From positions 372,001 through 436,000 of the forward strand of contig NZ_VTTO01000002.1 of the NCBI RefSeq assembly GCF_008364825.1: 64,000 nt of DNA, written 5' to 3'. Below the pieces are notes generated by a model. The model saw nothing but the letters and a program-made list of their open reading frames with translations. It searched no databases and was not told where the DNA came from. The number at the start of each line of letters is the position of its first letter. The stretch's first letter is position 1. Source of the DNA: Azospirillum sp. B21. GTDB lineage: Bacteria > Pseudomonadota > Alphaproteobacteria > Azospirillales > Azospirillaceae. Shown here piece after piece: positions 15,400 to 24,469 of this stretch. A program made the position numbers and the translations under genes.

Positions 15400-16611
15400 A
15401 TGCCGCCCACCGCTGTTCCCCATCCGGCTGAAGACGCCGCCCATCCCGCCCTGTCCCGCTCGCTCGTCATGCTGATGGCGCTGGCCTGCGGGGTGGTGGT
15501 CGCCAACATCTACTATGCCCAGCCGCTGGTCGGTCTGATCGGCCCGGCGGTCGGGCTGTCGCCGGAGACAGCGAGCCTCGTCGTCACCCTGACCCAGGTC
15601 GGCTATGGCGCCGGGCTGGTGCTGCTGGTCCCGTTGGGCGACCTGCTGGAGAACCGCCGGCTGGTGGTGGTGACGCTGTCCAGCACGGTGGCGGCGCTGC
15701 TGGTGGCGGCCGTCGCCCCGACCGCTTCGCTGTTCCTGGCGGCGGCCTTCCTGATCGGCGTCACCTCCGTCGCCGTGCAGATGCTGGTGCCGCTCGCCGC
15801 CCACATGGCGCCGGAGGCCTCGCGCGGGCAGGTGGTGGGCAACGTGATGAGCGGCCTGCTGCTGGGCATCCTGCTGGCCCGCCCGGTGTCGAGCCTGATC
15901 GCCGACAGCCTGGGCTGGCGGGCGGTGTTCGGCCTGTCGGCGGTGGCGATGGTCGGTTTTGCCGTGCTGCTGTGGCGGGTGCTGCCGCAGCGGCGGCCCA
16001 CTGGGCAATCCAGCTATGGCGCGCTGATCGGCTCGCTCGGACGGCTTCTGGTGCGGACACCGGTGCTGCAGCGGCGGACCGTGTACCAGACCATGATGTT
16101 CGCCTCCTTCAGCCTCTATTGGACCTCCGTCCCGCTGCTGTTGATGGGGGCGCCCTTCCATCTGAGCCAGCGGGGGATCGCGCTGTTCGCCCTGTCGGGA
16201 GCGGCGGGAGCGCTGGTGGCGCCGGTCGCCGGCCGGATCGCAGACCGCGGCTGGACCCGGCCGGCGACCGGCTTCGCGCTGGCGATGGCGGCGCTGTCCT
16301 TTTTCGTGGCGAGAGCGGGGGAGGGATCGATCGCGCTGCTGGTGCTGGCCGGGCTGCTGCTCGACATGGGCGTGCAGATGAACATGGTGCTGGGGCAGCG
16401 CGCCATCTATTCGCTGGGGGCGGAGACTCGCAGCCGGATGAACGCCATCTATATGGCGGTCTTCTTCCTGGGCGGCGCTGCGGGCTCGGCGCTGGCCGGC
16501 TATGCCTTCGCCGTCGGCGGGTGGGAGCCGGTGACCTGGATCGGCTTCGCCTTTCCCGCACTGGGCCTGCTGTTCTACCTGACCGAATTCCGTGGGCGGC
16601 CTGCCGCCTGA
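15400..16611 (+). CDS. MFS transporter
   Basis: The protein of about 403 residues has 12 predicted membrane helices and the MFS loop motif GDLLENRRLVVV after helix 2. A signature-like ALACGVVVANIYYAQPLVGLI lies at the first helix. The YYAQPL start pattern is seen in the DHA1 exporters of the YnfM/EmrD type, so a drug or metabolite efflux role is likely but unproved. ATG 15400 has AGGA upstream; ATG 15379 is possible. A LysR gene precedes it and an aldo/keto reductase follows by 27 bases. Confidence 0.8.
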   Translation: MPPTAVPHPAEDAAHPALSRSLVMLMALACGVVVANIYYAQPLVGLIGPAVGLSPETASLVVTLTQVGYGAGLVLLVPLGDLLENRRLVVVTLSSTVAALLVAAVAPTASLFLAAAFLIGVTSVAVQMLVPLAAHMAPEASRGQVVGNVMSGLLLGILLARPVSSLIADSLGWRAVFGLSAVAMVGFAVLLWRVLPQRRPTGQSSYGALIGSLGRLLVRTPVLQRRTVYQTMMFASFSLYWTSVPLLLMGAPFHLSQRGIALFALSGAAGALVAPVAGRIADRGWTRPATGFALAMAALSFFVARAGEGSIALLVLAGLLLDMGVQMNMVLGQRAIYSLGAETRSRMNAIYMAVFFLGGAAGSALAGYAFAVGGWEPVTWIGFAFPALGLLFYLTEFRGRPAA

Positions 16612-16638
16612 CCGGTGATCTTCAAAGGAGACGACGCA

Positions 16639-17607
16639 ATGGATCAACGTCCGCTTGATCAACGCCCGCTGGGCCGCAGCGGCCTGACGGTGTCCCCGCT
16701 CTGCTTCGGCGGCAACGTGTTCGGCTGGACCGCCGACGAGGCGACCTCCTTCCGGCTTCTCGACGCCTTCGTCGATGCCGGCTTCAACTTCGTCGATACC
16801 GCCGACGTCTATTCGGCCTGGGCGCCCGGCAACACCGGCGGCGAGTCCGAGACCATCATCGGCAACTGGATGAAGAGCCGCGGCAACCGGGACCGCATCG
16901 TCCTGGCGACCAAGGTCGGGTCGGAGATGGGGCCGGGGAAGAAGGGCCTGTCGCCGGCCTGGATCCGCAGCGCGGTGGAGGATTCGCTGCGCCGGCTCCA
17001 GACCGACCGCATCGACCTCTACCAGTCCCACTGGGACGATCCCGCAACCCCGTTCGAGGACACGCTGGGGGCCTACAAGGACCTGATCGACCAGGGCAAG
17101 GTCCGCGCCATCGGCGCCTCCAACCTGACGGCGGCCCGCCTGCGCGAATCGCTGGAGGTCAGTGCCCGCACCGGCCTGCCCCGCTACGAGACCCTGCAGC
17201 CGGAATACAACCTCTACAGCCGCGAGGGCTATGAGGCGGAGCTGGAGGAGATCTGCCGGGAGAACGGGCTGGGTGTCATCAACTACTACTCTCTGGCCGC
17301 CGGCTTCCTGACCGGCAAGTACCGCTCGGCCGAGGATGCCGGCAAGAGCGCGCGCGGAAACGGGGTGGTGTCGAAATACCTGAACGACCGCGGCCGGGCG
17401 ATCCTGGCGGCGCTGGACGAGGTCGCCGGCCGGCATGGGGCGACGCCGTCGCAGGTGGCGCTCGCCTGGCTGATCGCACGCCCCGGCCTGACGGCGCCCA
17501 TCGTGAGCGCGTCGAAGCCCGAACAGATGGGCGACCTGATCGCCGCGGCGCATCTGCGCCTGGATGCCGAGGACATCGGACGGCTGGACCGCGCAAGCGC
17601 CTGCTAG
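16639..17607 (+). CDS. Aldo/keto reductase
   Basis: The 322-residue TIM-barrel protein has the AKR tetrad: Asp in FVDTADVYS (with Tyr four residues on), Lys in VLATKVGSEMG, and His in DLYQSHWDD. NADPH-binding residues are in the C-terminal stretch TAPIVSASKPEQM. It belongs to the group of long AKRs (AKR11-15-like) that reduce aldehydes or ketones; the substrate is unknown. AAAGGAG precedes ATG 16639. It follows the MFS gene closely and is probably cotranscribed. Confidence 0.85.
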   Translation: MDQRPLDQRPLGRSGLTVSPLCFGGNVFGWTADEATSFRLLDAFVDAGFNFVDTADVYSAWAPGNTGGESETIIGNWMKSRGNRDRIVLATKVGSEMGPGKKGLSPAWIRSAVEDSLRRLQTDRIDLYQSHWDDPATPFEDTLGAYKDLIDQGKVRAIGASNLTAARLRESLEVSARTGLPRYETLQPEYNLYSREGYEAELEEICRENGLGVINYYSLAAGFLTGKYRSAEDAGKSARGNGVVSKYLNDRGRAILAALDEVAGRHGATPSQVALAWLIARPGLTAPIVSASKPEQMGDLIAAAHLRLDAEDIGRLDRASAC

Positions 17608-17673
17608 CACGGACCGGCCGGCGCGGCAGGGCGAGGTTGGGCGCGGAGCGAAAAATCCCGTGCAGGGAGACCG

Positions 17674-17880
17674 TCAGCGGCGGACGACGCTGACCGAATG
17701 GGTCTTGGGAGCGGACTGGGAGGCGGAGCGGCCGGTGCGGGCGGCGATGGTGGCGCCCTGCAGGTTGCGCTGTCCGCGGCGCTGCTGCGCCAGTTCCACC
17801 TCGCGGCGGAAATTGGGGCCGAGCGCCTCATAGGCGGCCTTCAGCTCCGGGTCCTTCATCCAGGATTCATGTCGTTCCAT
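17674..17880 (-). CDS. Small protein resembling the N-terminus of XRE-type antitoxins
   Basis: The 68-residue product starts MERHESWMKDPELKAAYEAL and continues GPNFRREVELAQQRRGQR. This closely resembles the leader that precedes the HTH in many HigA/XRE antitoxin proteins (D-P-E-x-x-x-x-Y-x-x-L-x-x-x-F), but the HTH itself is missing and a basic Ser/Thr/Arg tail follows. AGAGGA is well placed before ATG 17880. It could be a decayed antitoxin or an unrelated small protein. No toxin gene is beside it. Confidence 0.5.
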   Translation of the reverse strand: MERHESWMKDPELKAAYEALGPNFRREVELAQQRRGQRNLQGATIAARTGRSASQSAPKTHSVSVVRR

Positions 17881-18142
17881 GGTTTCCTCTTGAATTGGCT
17901 GGCCCTCGGCAGAACGCCGAACAAGCCTGCGGCATGCCGCCCGTGTCGAAGACGGTTCGGTGACGAGACATCCGATGTGTTTCACGGGATGGCTCCCGAT
18001 GTCCTTTTTCAAGGCGGGGGCGGCATGACGAAGTGACAGGTTGGGGTGGTGAGTCTTGACTTCAAGATCCCTCCGGCGTCAGGCCGGGTGACTTTTCAAA
18101 AGCCTTAACGTCCTGCCTACCCCAAGGTTCCAGCCAACCCTT

Positions 18143-18176
18143 CCCCGGCCGCGGGTTCTAGTACCCGCGGCCGGGG
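18143..18176 (-). terminator. Strong hairpin downstream of the beta-helix gene
   Basis: A 14-bp perfect G/C-rich stem (18143-18156 with 18163-18176) with a 6-base loop lies 14 bases after the stop codon of the beta-helix gene. There is no T-tract, so it may act as an RNA-stabilising or Rho-assisted end. The rest of 17881-18142 shows no gene. Confidence 0.5.
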
Positions 18177-18190
18177 ATGGATCGAGAGGA

Positions 18191-20452
18191 TCAGCCCAGC
18201 AGGCCGATGTCGCCGTAGGCGATGTGGTCGAAGCCCAGCCCGTAGACCGGCGAGTTCGCCGACAGGCTGAAATCGTCGGCACCCGGATTGACGAAGCCGG
18301 GATTGAGGATCACCGAGCCTTTGTCGTAGCCGGCGGCCTGCCAGTTCGACAGGGTGCCCCAGGCACCGCTCGACATCACCTGCGGCCAGGCGTCGAACTC
18401 CTTCTCGGCGGTGTTCAGGCTGCTGTAGAAGTTGTTGTGGAGGTTGCCGACACCGGCCGGGCCGTAGATGTGGACGGCGGTGCCCTCGCGCACGTCGATG
18501 ACGTTGCCGGAGATGTCGTTGCCGCTCATCACCTTGCCCTTCCAGCCGCTCCAGGCGACATCCTGCTGGAGGCCGATCTGGGCGCCGCTGTTGCCGGCGA
18601 TGACGTTCTCGGTGACGCTGTTGTTCCAGCCGCCATGCAGGAACACGCCTCCGATGTTGTCATGGACGACGTTGCCCTTCACCGTGGCGCCGCTGGTCCA
18701 GTCGTCGAGATAGATGCCCCAGCTCGCCACCTGACCCGAGGGGTTGGTCGCCGTGGTGCCGGACACGTCGTTGTTGACCACGGTGTGGCCGGTCAGGTCC
18801 TGCTGGCGGTTGATCAGGTAGATGCCGCCGCCGTCATTCGATTCCAGGTTGGCGTCGATCACCTTGTTGAAGGCGATGGTCGCGCGGTAGGTCGCGTCGC
18901 TGCCGTCCGTTTGGACCGAGCCGACGGCGATGGCCTTCTCCGGCGAATCCTCGATCTGATTGTGGGTGATCTTGACGTCGGAGCTGCCGTTGACCCAGAT
19001 GCCGGCGTCGCCGCGGTCGGCGGCATTCGGATTCCGGATCAGGTTGTCGGAGACGACGGTGGCGTTGGAGCCGGCCTTGACGAAGACGGCCTCGGCACCG
19101 GTGCGGTCGAACTGGTTGCCGATGACCTTGCTGTTGGCGCTGTTCTGCACCGTGATGCCGTAACCGCCGCCCGTCACCGTGTTGTTGGCGAAGGTCAGGC
19201 CGGCGGCGTTGTCGGCGAAGACATAGTGGCCGCTTGCGACGCCATCGGTGAAGGTCAGGCCTTCGATGGTCACGTTCTTGGCCCCGCCGAGGCCGAAGGA
19301 CACGGACGCCTGCGCGCTGCCGTGGATCACCGCCTTCTCGTTGCCGTAGCCGGAGAAGGTCACGCCGGAGTCCTTGGAGTCCAGCCAGACCACGTTCTGC
19401 AGGTAATAGTCGCCGCCGCGCACATAGGTGGTGTCGATATTGGCGTCGGCGCGCATCGCGGCCTGCGCCTTCTGCAGCGAGGCGAAGGGACCGTCGGTGC
19501 CGGCGGCATTGGGGGCGGCCAGCTTGCCCGACCAGCTGTCGTTGCCGTTCCTGGCGACGTAGAAGCCGGGTTCGGTCGGCGCCGGCACGGTGGGGGTAGG
19601 CGTCGGGGTCGGTGTGGGGGTCGGCGTCGGCGTGGTCGTGGTCGTGCCGGCCGGGAAGTCGGAGGCCGGGGCGTTCACCACCAGCGTGCCGTTCCACCAC
19701 ATCCCCTTCTGGCCGGCGATCACGTCCTTGCCGTCCAGCGCGCCCTTGTCATAGGTGACGGCGCTGCTGGTGGGCGAGTAGCTGTGGCCGTTGATGGTGA
19801 TGCTGTTGACGTTCAGGCTGCGGTCCTGGCCGTTGATCACCGCGTCGTTGTCGTACTGGATCTGCACCTTGTGCGCCACCCGGTCGGCGGCGTCGGTGGT
19901 GAAGGTGAAATTCTTCGCGGTGGTGCCGGCGGTCCCCTCGCCGATCTGCTTGCCGTCGACCAGCACCTTGAAATGGGCGTTCACGCCGCCCGCCGGGGTG
20001 CCGGACGCATTCACCACGATGGTGTCCTTGGCCCCGGTGGTCGCCACGGGCGCCGCGGCCGCGGGGAAATAGCTCTTGTCGGCATTGACGACCAGCGTGC
20101 CGTTCCACCACAGGTTCGACTGGCCGGCGACGACGTCCCGGCCGTCGAGCGCGCCCTTGTCGTAGCTGACGATGCCGGCGGTGGGCGCGATCGTCTTGCC
20201 GCCGATGCTGATGCTGTTGACGGTCAGGCTGCGGTCCTGGCCGTTGATGACGGCGTCGTTGTCGTAGCGGATCTGCACCTTGTGCGCGGCGTCGGCCGTC
20301 AGCACGGGGGTGAAGACGAAATCCTTGGCCGTCGTGCCGGTGGTGCCCTCACCCACCTTCTGGCCATCGACCAGCAGGGTGAAATGGGCGTTCACGCCGC
20401 CTGCGGCCTTGCCCTGGGCGTTCACGACGATCTTGGAAGCGGATGTGGCCAT
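18191..20452 (-). CDS. Extracellular-type protein: two CBM60-like modules plus right-handed beta-helix
   Basis: The 753-residue protein has two tandem modules (about 5-125 and 138-248), each with VVNAxGxxAGGVNAHF, a YDNDAVINGQDRSL core and a terminal WWNGTLVV. These resemble the Ca-dependent xylan-binding CBM60 family. A Pro/Thr repeat linker follows (about 258-280), then a beta-helix domain of polysaccharide-lyase or NosD type with many N-N-x-V rungs. No Sec signal is present at ATG 20452, so type I-like secretion is possible. It is likely a plant-polysaccharide binding or cleaving enzyme; catalytic residues cannot be assigned. Its modules match those of the GH5 protein at 24470. Confidence 0.75.
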   Translation of the reverse strand: MATSASKIVVNAQGKAAGGVNAHFTLLVDGQKVGEGTTGTTAKDFVFTPVLTADAAHKVQIRYDNDAVINGQDRSLTVNSISIGGKTIAPTAGIVSYDKGALDGRDVVAGQSNLWWNGTLVVNADKSYFPAAAAPVATTGAKDTIVVNASGTPAGGVNAHFKVLVDGKQIGEGTAGTTAKNFTFTTDAADRVAHKVQIQYDNDAVINGQDRSLNVNSITINGHSYSPTSSAVTYDKGALDGKDVIAGQKGMWWNGTLVVNAPASDFPAGTTTTTPTPTPTPTPTPTPTVPAPTEPGFYVARNGNDSWSGKLAAPNAAGTDGPFASLQKAQAAMRADANIDTTYVRGGDYYLQNVVWLDSKDSGVTFSGYGNEKAVIHGSAQASVSFGLGGAKNVTIEGLTFTDGVASGHYVFADNAAGLTFANNTVTGGGYGITVQNSANSKVIGNQFDRTGAEAVFVKAGSNATVVSDNLIRNPNAADRGDAGIWVNGSSDVKITHNQIEDSPEKAIAVGSVQTDGSDATYRATIAFNKVIDANLESNDGGGIYLINRQQDLTGHTVVNNDVSGTTATNPSGQVASWGIYLDDWTSGATVKGNVVHDNIGGVFLHGGWNNSVTENVIAGNSGAQIGLQQDVAWSGWKGKVMSGNDISGNVIDVREGTAVHIYGPAGVGNLHNNFYSSLNTAEKEFDAWPQVMSSGAWGTLSNWQAAGYDKGSVILNPGFVNPGADDFSLSANSPVYGLGFDHIAYGDIGLLG

Positions 20453-20861
20453 CGGTTCGGTGTCCTCGCCTGATGGGCCCGACGGCTCCTTGCGGAGTTT
20501 GCGGGCCTGATGTCCGTTTTGGGCCTGAACCCGGGATGTGCGCGGAGGATGGCGAGGTCCCGGGGGATCTTTGTGTGATGTTTGCGCTAAAAACCGCGGA
20601 ATCTGCGACAAATTGTGGGCGGCGATACTGTGCGCGGATTCCCGGCATCGTAGTGATTGCACTGCAGCATTTCCGCAACAGCAAGCGGAGTGAATATTGC
20701 GGCTTTCCCCTATTCCTGCAGGAAGCCGTTGAACGAAAGGTGCTTTTCCCGGATTGTTTGGGATAGACACAACTGTTTGCCGCCGGAAGAGACGCGGCTA
20801 CCGCAACGGCCCGGCCACCCCATATGTCCGGAGCCAGTGCGGAACAAGGATTGATCGAGAG
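20453..20861. other. Divergent intergenic region, no gene
   Basis: These 409 bases separate the divergent beta-helix and thioesterase genes. The stretch 20570-20770 is moderately AT-richer than its surroundings and should hold both promoters. I see no clear -35/-10 pair, operator or RNA gene in it. Confidence 0.4.
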
Positions 20862-21347
20862 ATGCACGAGTACAGCGAGCGGTCGCGCCGCCCTGAACAG
20901 AACCCCAGCCCCCGGCCTCTGCCGCCGGGCTGTTTCCGGATGCAGCGGCCCATTCGCTTTTCCCACTGCGATCCCGCCGGAATCGTCTATTTCCCGGTTT
21001 ATTTCGACATGTTCAACGGGACGGTGGAGGACTGGTTCACCCAGGGGCTGGACATCGACTATGCGACGATGATCCTGCAGCGGCGGCTGGGTCTGCCGAT
21101 CGTGCATGCGGAATGCGATTTCGTGATCCCCAGCCGCATGGGCGACACCCTGACGCTGGGAGTCCTGTTGGAGCGGCTTGGCCGCAGCTCCGTCAAGCTG
21201 CGCATCAACGGCGAGCATGAGGGGCAGGTCCGGCTGTCGGGCAGCCTGACGCTGGTCACCACCTCGCTGGACGATTTCGCCGCGGTGCCGATCCCCGACG
21301 ACATCCGCGCCGCGATGGAACGCTATCAGGCGGGCTGCGAGGGTTAG
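20862..21347 (+). CDS. Acyl-CoA thioesterase, hotdog fold (4HBT family)
   Basis: The 161-residue protein has the 4-hydroxybenzoyl-CoA thioesterase motif RFSHCDPAGIVYFPVYFDMF near residue 35, with the catalytic Asp in H-C-D-P-A-G-I-V-Y. The remaining hotdog strands are intact. Such enzymes hydrolyse aromatic or short-chain acyl-CoAs; 4-hydroxybenzoyl-CoA-type substrates are likeliest. The first 25 residues are poorly conserved and an internal Met (about residue 27) may be the true start. No pathway partners are adjacent. Confidence 0.75.
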   Translation: MHEYSERSRRPEQNPSPRPLPPGCFRMQRPIRFSHCDPAGIVYFPVYFDMFNGTVEDWFTQGLDIDYATMILQRRLGLPIVHAECDFVIPSRMGDTLTLGVLLERLGRSSVKLRINGEHEGQVRLSGSLTLVTTSLDDFAAVPIPDDIRAAMERYQAGCEG

Positions 21348-21383
21348 GGGGGCGGTTGCTTTGACCTCCCTCTCCCGCGGTAT

Positions 21384-21532
21384 CTCCCTCTCCCCCCCGG
21401 GGAGAGGGTCGGGGTGAGGGGGATGCACTGCGTGCCTTTCCCGATAAATTCTGCTACGCGCCCCCCTCACCCTAACCCTCTCCCCGGGGGGAGAGGGGAT
21501 TATGCCCTCCCTCTCCCGGGACGGGAGAGGGC
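21384..21532. repeat. REP/BIME-like paired palindrome, copy A
   Basis: The left palindrome (21384-21424, CTCTCCCCCCCGGGGAGAGG core then TCGGGGTGAGGGGG) and right palindrome (about 21460-21501, CCCCCTCACCCTAACCC then the CTCCCC/GGGGAG core) are in inverted orientation around a 35-base spacer. A third, simpler palindrome (CCCTCTCCCGGGACGGGAGAGGG, minus one end) lies at 21508-21532. This is the type copy of a family found six times here. Confidence 0.8.
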
Positions 21533-21566
21533 TTTACAAGTGCCCCACCCCCTGTGACGGACCTCC

Positions 21567-21992
21567 ATGGACGACCTCGATCGCCGGCTGATCGACCTGT
21601 TGACGGTGAACGCGCGCACCAGCACGGCGGCGCTGGGCCGGGCGCTGGGGCTGTCGCGCTCCACTGTGCAGGACCGCATCGCCCGGCTGGAACGGCAGGG
21701 GGTGATCGCCGGCTATACGGTGAAGCTGGGCGACCCGGCGCCGCGCCGCGGCGTGTCGGCCCTGGTGATGATCAGCGTGAACGCCAAACTGGCCGACCGC
21801 GCCGTCCACGCCCTGCGCAAGATGCCGGAGGTGATCCGGCTGCACAGCATCAGCGGCCAATACGACCTGTGCGCCACCGTCGGCACCGAAACCCATGACG
21901 CGATGGACGCGGCGCTCGACACCATCGGCCGCCTCCCGGGGGTGGAGCGGACGATGTCGTCGATCGTGCTGTCGACGAAGATGGAGCGGTAG
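21567..21992 (+). CDS. Lrp/AsnC-family transcriptional regulator
   Basis: The 141-residue protein has an N-terminal HTH (DDLDRRLIDLLTVNARTSTA, then LGRALGLSRSTVQDRIARLE) and a C-terminal RAM effector domain (ALVMISVNAKL to SIVLSTKM). This is the standard full length. Lrp/AsnC proteins sense amino acids and form octamers. No obvious target is adjacent: upstream is a repeat element and downstream is the convergent pyruvate kinase gene. Confidence 0.88.
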   Translation: MDDLDRRLIDLLTVNARTSTAALGRALGLSRSTVQDRIARLERQGVIAGYTVKLGDPAPRRGVSALVMISVNAKLADRAVHALRKMPEVIRLHSISGQYDLCATVGTETHDAMDAALDTIGRLPGVERTMSSIVLSTKMER

Positions 21993-22000
21993 AAGACGGC

Positions 22001-22027
22001 GGAGCGGCGGCAGTGCCACCGCTCCGG
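22001..22027. terminator. Bidirectional hairpin between lrp-like gene and pyk
   Basis: CGGAGCGG (22001-22008) pairs with CCGCTCCG (22020-22027) in the 42-base gap between two convergent stop codons. No long T-tract follows on either side, so its strength is uncertain. Confidence 0.4.
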
Positions 22028-22034
22028 TTCGTCC

Positions 22035-23459
22035 TCAGGCCTTCGCTTCCATCTGGATGACGCGCAGGTTGTTGGTGGTGCCGGCCTGGGCGAAGGGGAT
22101 GCCGGCGACGACCACCATGGTGCCGGTCTTGCCGGCGAACTCCTCCGCCCGCGCGGTGGCGATGGCGCGGTCGACCATCTCCTCGTAGGTGCGGATGTCG
22201 TCCGACAGGATGCTGTGGGCACCCCACAGCAGGCAAAGCCGGCGCGACACCGCCGTGTCGGGGGTGATCGCCAGGATCGGCACCTCCGGCCGCTTGCGGG
22301 CGATGCGCGCCGCGGTGGTGCCGCTGGAGGTGAAGGCGACGATGGCCGAGGAATGCAGGCTGTTGGCCAGGTCGGCGGCGGCGGCGGCCACCGCATGGGG
22401 CGGGCTGTGCTCCTCGCCCGGATGGGTCGCCTGGATCAGCGAGTGGTAGAGCTTGTGCTGCTCGGTGGAGCGGATGATGCGGTCCATCATCGTCACCGCT
22501 TCGACCGGATATTGGCCGGACGCCGATTCCGCCGACAGCATCACCGCGTCGGCGCCGTCATAGATGGCGGTCGCCACGTCCGACGCCTCGGCCCGCGTCG
22601 GGGTCGGGGCGGAGACCATCGAATCGAGCATCTGGGTGGCGACGATCACCGGCTTCACCGCCAGGCGGCAGGCGCGCACCAACTCCTTCTGCCGGCCGGG
22701 CACGTCCTCGTGCGGGATTTCGACGCCGAGGTCGCCGCGCGCCACCATCACCGCGTCGGACAGGCGGATGATGTCGTCGATCCGCTCCAGCGCCTGCGGC
22801 TTCTCGATCTTCGCCATGATGCCGGCGCGGTCGCCGATCAGGCCGCGGCCCTCGATGATGTCACCCGGCTTCTGGACGAAGGACATGGCGACCCAGTCCA
22901 CCCCCAGCTCCAGCCCGAAGGCGAGGTCGGCGCGGTCCTTGGAAGTGAGGGGCGACAGATCCAGGATGGTGCCCGGCAGGTTGACGCCCTTGCGGTTGGA
23001 GATGGTGCCGCCGACGACGACGCGGGCCTCGATCCAGTCGTCGCCCAGTTCGACCACCTCGACGCGGACGCGGCCGTCGTCGATCAGCAGATGGTGGCCC
23101 GGCATGATGGCGGCGAAGATTTCCGGGTGCGGCAGCGGAATCGACCGCTTGTCGCCGTCGCTGCCCTGCAGGACGAAGCGGATCCGCTCGCCGGTGGCGA
23201 CGGCGATCTTGCCGTCGCGGATGGTGCCGACGCGGATCTTCGGCCCCTGCAGGTCCTGCAGGATGCCGATGGGACGGCCGACCTCCGCCTCCAACTCGCG
23301 GATGGCGCGGTGGACCTTGGCGTGGTCGTCGTGGGTGCCATGGCTGAAGTTCAGCCGGAAGGTGTCGACGCCGGCCAGGAACAGGGTCTTCAGCATCTCG
23401 GGCGAGTTGCTGGCCGGTCCGACGGTGGCGACGATCTTGGCGCGGCGATGACGGCGCAT
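22035..23459 (-). CDS. pyk: Pyruvate kinase
   Basis: The 474-residue enzyme has the standard length and motifs: KIVATVGPASNSPEML at the N-terminus, FRLNFSHGTHDDH with the phosphate-binding residues, the catalytic MAKIEKPQAL, and the Mg-binding VMVARGDLGVEIP. The C-terminal domain has TSSGTTAARIARKRP at the usual effector site. It turns phosphoenolpyruvate and ADP into pyruvate and ATP. ATG 23459 begins MRRHRRAKIV; the longer frame to 23651 lacks conserved sequence. A core glycolytic gene on this replicon supports chromid status. Confidence 0.93.
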   Translation of the reverse strand: MRRHRRAKIVATVGPASNSPEMLKTLFLAGVDTFRLNFSHGTHDDHAKVHRAIRELEAEVGRPIGILQDLQGPKIRVGTIRDGKIAVATGERIRFVLQGSDGDKRSIPLPHPEIFAAIMPGHHLLIDDGRVRVEVVELGDDWIEARVVVGGTISNRKGVNLPGTILDLSPLTSKDRADLAFGLELGVDWVAMSFVQKPGDIIEGRGLIGDRAGIMAKIEKPQALERIDDIIRLSDAVMVARGDLGVEIPHEDVPGRQKELVRACRLAVKPVIVATQMLDSMVSAPTPTRAEASDVATAIYDGADAVMLSAESASGQYPVEAVTMMDRIIRSTEQHKLYHSLIQATHPGEEHSPPHAVAAAAADLANSLHSSAIVAFTSSGTTAARIARKRPEVPILAITPDTAVSRRLCLLWGAHSILSDDIRTYEEMVDRAIATARAEEFAGKTGTMVVVAGIPFAQAGTTNNLRVIQMEAKA

Positions 23460-24469
23460 ATGGTTCCGGCCGCGGGGGCCGTCCTCTGTTGGCTGGGCCG
23501 TCCGGTGCGCCGGCACAAGCGGCTGCCACCTTGGGAGGACGGCGGGGTGACTGGTCCGCAATGCAACAGCCGGGGCGGGCAACCGTTCGGGTGGCGCCTG
23601 ACGACCGTTCGCGTGCCATACCAAGGTGTCGCCATTGCCGCCGGAAAGCAAGGCGGCTCACGGAGTTAGAGTTCTTCCAATCGTTCGTGGAGGTCCTCGA
23701 TGGCGCCGATGCGGGCCGTCCCGCCTCGCCGGTCAGCGGAATCAGCTTGGCGGCGAGCGCATGGCCGCGCAGCAAGTTCGATGCCTGCCCGTCCCATCTG
23801 TTCGATCGGCCATCCACGCCGGAGTTTGCCCGGTTCATCGGCATGGTCGGGGCGTGCCGGCCGGCGCGCCCGCACTCCATCGTTGCCTTATCCCTGCCCC
23901 GCCCCGTACGCCCATACGTGCGGGGTGCTCTCATGTCTGCGAATGATAGGAATATTATCTGTTAAAGAAGCCATTAACGTTGCTGCCGGGTCGCCTTGCT
24001 CGATCACGATTCTTAACCTTTTTGCGTACGCGAAAGGTCGGTTGCGACTTCGAATTACCCCCATGGCCGTACCTCAGCGCGTTAGGTTAAGGGCCAATCG
24101 TGCACTCGGACGAATAAGTATTTTTGACAATTATCGGTCGCTGTTCGGCGGACACGTGAAACTATAATTCCGAAAGCGCGTGGAGCTTCCTAGTAGATGG
24201 ATCTATGTCTTTCGAGATTGTCTTGTCAGGTTTTTGCCTTCTAAAGCTGATATTGTGTCTTTGAAGGAAAGACTGATAGCAGTCTGGCGATCCCTGTGAC
24301 CATGATGGGATATAGTTGCCGAACGTAGCCCATCCCCCTTGACCGCCCCTGTGACCGGCCGAGCCAAATTTGCCACAAGGTTCGAGAAAACTTAACCGGA
24401 TTTGGAAAGGTTTCGTTAACCATTGGAACGCCAGCATGGCTTCAACGAAACGGACATAGGATCGAAGTC
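23460..24469. other. Long intergenic region with AT-rich block, no supported gene
   Basis: These 1010 bases lie between the divergent pyk and GH5 genes. The first half is GC-rich with only short open frames that match nothing I know. About 23930-24430 is clearly AT-richer than the surroundings and probably holds the GH5 promoter; a small RNA or foreign insertion cannot be excluded. No tRNA fold, terminator or insertion-sequence end was seen. Confidence 0.4.

Noticed and set aside
15385..17610. Minus-strand open frame of 741 codons antisense to the MFS and aldo/keto reductase genes
   Set aside because: The plus strand carries two clear, conserved genes and the antisense product is low-complexity Gln/Arg/Gly.
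18224..20473. Plus-strand open frame antisense to the beta-helix gene
   Set aside because: It is a shadow of the repeat-rich CBM/beta-helix coding sequence.
23666..23875. Possible small minus-strand gene upstream of pyk
   Set aside because: Only 69 codons, no convincing ribosome-binding site, and no recognisable pattern.
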